In this document: positions 61,245-64,000 of the stretch, piece after piece | Numbering within the stretch: the first letter of the stretch is position 1 | Layout of the letters: every line of letters begins with the position of its first letter | Assembly: GCA_036850595.1 (NCBI GenBank) | Contig: CM072158.1 | Span: forward strand, 13,593,422 to 13,657,421 | Direction: 5' to 3' | Source: Rhyacichthys aspro | Lineage: Eukaryota > Chordata > Actinopteri > Gobiiformes > Rhyacichthyidae | DNA: 64,000 nucleotides | Position numbers and translations under genes: made by a program | The notes under the pieces: generated by a model | What the model saw: only the letters and a program-made list of their open reading frames with translations | Told to the model about the DNA's origin: nothing | The model's database searches: none

Positions 61245-61395
61245 CTGCCTAGTCCCATTAGAGGTCACGGGGGCTGGAGCACATCCCAGCTACTGTGGGC
61301 CAGAGGCTGGGTCCACCCTGGACAACAGCCAGATAGTCACAGGGCTAACTGGTAGGGACATTCACTGACAGACAACCATTCAATCTCACATTCAT
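61245..61395 (-). repeat. Fish dispersed repeat, 3' part, inverted
   Basis: GGGGGCTGGAGCACATCCCA, then GGCCAGAGGCTGGGTCCACC, CTGGACAACAGCCAG and CACATTCATTC are the inverted 3' words of the same family, as at 46215-46440. The order relative to the inverted head at 61130 shows these are two separate fragments rather than one intact copy. Confidence 0.6.
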
Positions 61396-64000
61396 TCAAA
61401 AAAACCGACATACCAGAAGAAACTGATGCTGCAGATGTACATTTCAGATTCATAGTTGTGGTGTTGTAATAAAAATGTTTTCATGTCATTGGCTTGGTAA
61501 GCTGACTCGCCAGATGGTCTGTTACATAGAACCAGAATCATCTTGAAGGGCTACCACAGAAAACATTGACAAATAGATCAAACATAAAAAACAAAGATAC
61601 ATTGGGAATTGTACCCACTAAAGGACACTGTCTGCAACTACACTGCTGCTAACACACATAAAACTCTGTGTGTCTTAATAAATAAATATGATCTGTATAA
61701 AAAACATGAGGAAGTGTGTTTATCTGGCATAGTATGGTCCCCTGTCACTCACAGTTACATAGCTATCAACACGGCTTTGAGGCTATTGTTTAAATTATTT
61801 TAAATGTATAGTAAAAATGAAATAGATTAACCTAAAAGACACTTTCTCGCTTCTAAACTAAACCAATCTTTCTATTTTTATCCTTTAATGTTTGAGGATA
61901 GATGAACCATAAAGTGATCCTTTATAATTGAGAACATTATTTTGCAATGTAAGCGATTCCTGAAAATTGGCCTGTTGATAGAGCTTATTAAAAATTGACA
62001 TTCATAACACTGTTCTTATCTTCTCACAGGACAATGACGACACAAATATGATGATCTGATAGAAAATGCTCCGCTGCTGCAGATTAAATATTAAGTGCTT
62101 TTAAATAAGTTTAACCTTTAACATGTACACTATCCAATTGATGGCTGAATGCATCAGTAATGTGAAGTCAGCCAGCAGGATAATTTCACAGGGTTGCAGT
62201 TGTATTTCAATTGTCAGTGAATGGCCAGCACATAATCAGAAACATAGGCCATAAAGGTATGTGGAGATGGAGTAATATACCTCTCCAGAGTGGCTTTCTC
62301 ATGTCCTTGGGCTCCTTGTTTGGAGATTCTTTGTAAAAATTGTCTCTGAAAGCAACCGCTACAGGCTTGTTGTGTTTACAGGTCCGTTGGCAATAATCAA
62401 TAGCAGTGCTGGGGATTGTGTTGAGTCCATCTGACCACACAACAATCAGGTGAGCTGTCTGTGCAGCTGCTCAGTACAGGTATACACTATGTTGTCTGTG
62501 TACAACATAGAAACTATAGAGATGGAGCTGATGCTGCACTTCAATGGAAAGGATCAGTGTAGAGTAATATGAAAAATCGTATAGTTGTAGAAATGCGTGT
62601 CAGGGTGTTATGTACAAACAGTAAGGCTATTTATATAAAATACTAATTATACCATACAGTAGTATTTAGCTGTAAGTGTAATCTATGCCATTCACACCAT
62701 AAACAGCAGAACTATTATTTCTGTACATATGGTTCACACATAACATAGAGTTCACAGTACACACACATATTAATACCAACTTTGAATAAATAAATGAACT
62801 GTATTTCTGCTGTTTTTATCGCTTATCTTAACATGGATACAGTGGGATTCAATGTTTTATGTGTAAAAAATTCATAACATGCATATGGAAGTGAGTGTAA
62901 TCCAGTTCAAATAAAGGGATTGGTGGAGCTAGGTACCATGCCCCTTTCCTCATATGGTGCATTAAGAAAACATCATCCTAACCTGTTCCATGTTTACACT
63001 TTGGGAAAGGAGCAAAGCTGATTTGAGGTCACATGTGACTCAGGTTACATCATCATTGATATGAGGGTCATATAACTATTACATGAAAGACTGTATGCTA
63101 TCTTTATTCCAGATACATGCCTTTTCATATTGTCTATTGTCTATATTGTCGACTAAAAAACACACCTGGTAAACACAGTCAAGGCATAACTGTCCCATCA
63201 ATCAAAACCTTGTCACTTGTTTTCAAAAGCACATTATGCTACATATTCTGTGTAGCCTTAAACGGTGGTGGAAACTACTAGAGACTGGGTTGATTAAATG
63301 TGATTGGTTTAAGCACTACTCTGAGAGGATCTTGTGTTGTAAAGTCGTGGTTTCTTAGGAGAAAGATCAGCCTGATTATAGACACTGTGATGATGCCGGT
63401 AGCACATATGTACCCACATCACACCTGTAATCACAGCGGAGAAATCCCTCTAGCTGTTTCTGCAATCATGATGCATGACTTCACTTGTGAATCTCATCAC
63501 TTAAAGAGTGCATGCGACTTGATTTCTCCATATGTGAGCATGTTCGCTGTCCTTTGGGAAATGGGACTGTCAGGCGTGCAGAATTCACAGCTTTAACTAT
63601 AAATACTGCTGATGTCCCACATTTCAGGTGAACAAACAACCGTCAGCTAGCGACACTGGTTTCGGCTCTGTACTTATCAGATTAGTCAAGTTTAAGTCTC
63701 TCAGATGGGAAGTGAGTCCCATCATCTTCACTGGGTTTGTTTTTGTATTCAGTTTGAATCGCACAGGGAATAGACCGCCGTATATGTCCGTGTCTATGTG
63801 TGTGCAAACGCTAATGCTCATCTGTATTCATCTGCTGCTAAAATGCTTCTTTAGAATGGGCGGTCGTCTGGCTGTAGGAGTAAGATAACAAGAATATTGC
63901 ACCTTTTGAAAAAGACTGAAAGGGGACAAATCTTTAAGCACTTGACCCCCTGCCCTGCTGTAGAAAATAGCTAAGTATGTAATTTAAAAAGTGTGAAAAG
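61396..64000. other. Intergenic, right flank
   Basis: AT-rich unique sequence with one perfect 9-bp palindrome pair (62487-62495 and 62502-62510). Open frames at 63300-63596 and 63628-63888 look random. No gene is recognised before the window ends. Confidence 0.35.

Noticed and set aside
62487..62510. Perfect 9-bp palindrome with a 6-base loop (CTATGTTGT/ACAACATAG)
   Set aside because: Too short for a microRNA precursor or cruciform of note; such palindromes are expected by chance in 64 kb.
1..64000. CRISPR arrays, operons, bacterial ribosome binding sites or viral genomes
   Set aside because: No regularly spaced repeats with unique spacers, no clustered long ORFs, and spliced vertebrate coding sequence throughout the only recognised gene.

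Overview
The window is vertebrate nuclear DNA, almost certainly from a teleost fish. It is AT-rich, has spliced genes with GT/AG signals, and carries Tc1/mariner and hAT elements and tRNA-like dispersed repeats of kinds common in fish genomes. No bacterial or viral gene organisation is present. All assignments come from reading the sequence and from family knowledge; no database search was run.

Only one protein-coding gene can be supported. It is nrsn1 (neurensin-1) on the minus strand, with three coding exons at 5726-5667, 5509-5357 and 4000-3587 that join in frame to a 208-residue two-pass membrane protein. The second intron appears to use a GC donor (AAG|GCATGT). A CpG-rich block at about 7090-7380, with an NRF1-like GCATGCGC motif and a minus-strand splice donor, is a reasonable candidate for the promoter and untranslated first exon. 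The 3' UTR probably runs left to about 2300.

From about 7.4 kb to the right end (over 56 kb) no coding gene is recognisable. The ORFs there are short, start and stop at random and resemble no family I know. In mammals NRSN1 lies beside a large gene-poor region on the way to HDGFL1, PRL and SOX4, so this stretch may be the equivalent fish gene desert. Several 200-450 bp blocks (for example 16.1-16.5, 44.7-45.0, 47.4-47.9, 51.1-51.9 and 56.8-57.1 kb) keep CpGs, are not repetitive and are dense in homeodomain, octamer or TCF-like words. They are proposed as candidate regulatory elements, pending alignment.

Mobile DNA is the best-supported content of the desert. There are two related hAT foldback elements with an internal 21-bp array (7427-8030 and 46753-47208, the latter with a perfect 8-bp target duplication). 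There is a 752-bp internally deleted Tc1-like element with TA duplications (60330-61081), two broken copies of a second Tc1 family (22431-22668 and 23878-24075), and a 685-bp inverted-repeat element with a TAA duplication (37295-37979). Several tRNA-like or other dispersed repeats and one GGTCTTG/CAAGACC-rich repeat complete the list. A pair of exon-like segments at 29.7-29.9 kb could belong to an unannotated transcript.
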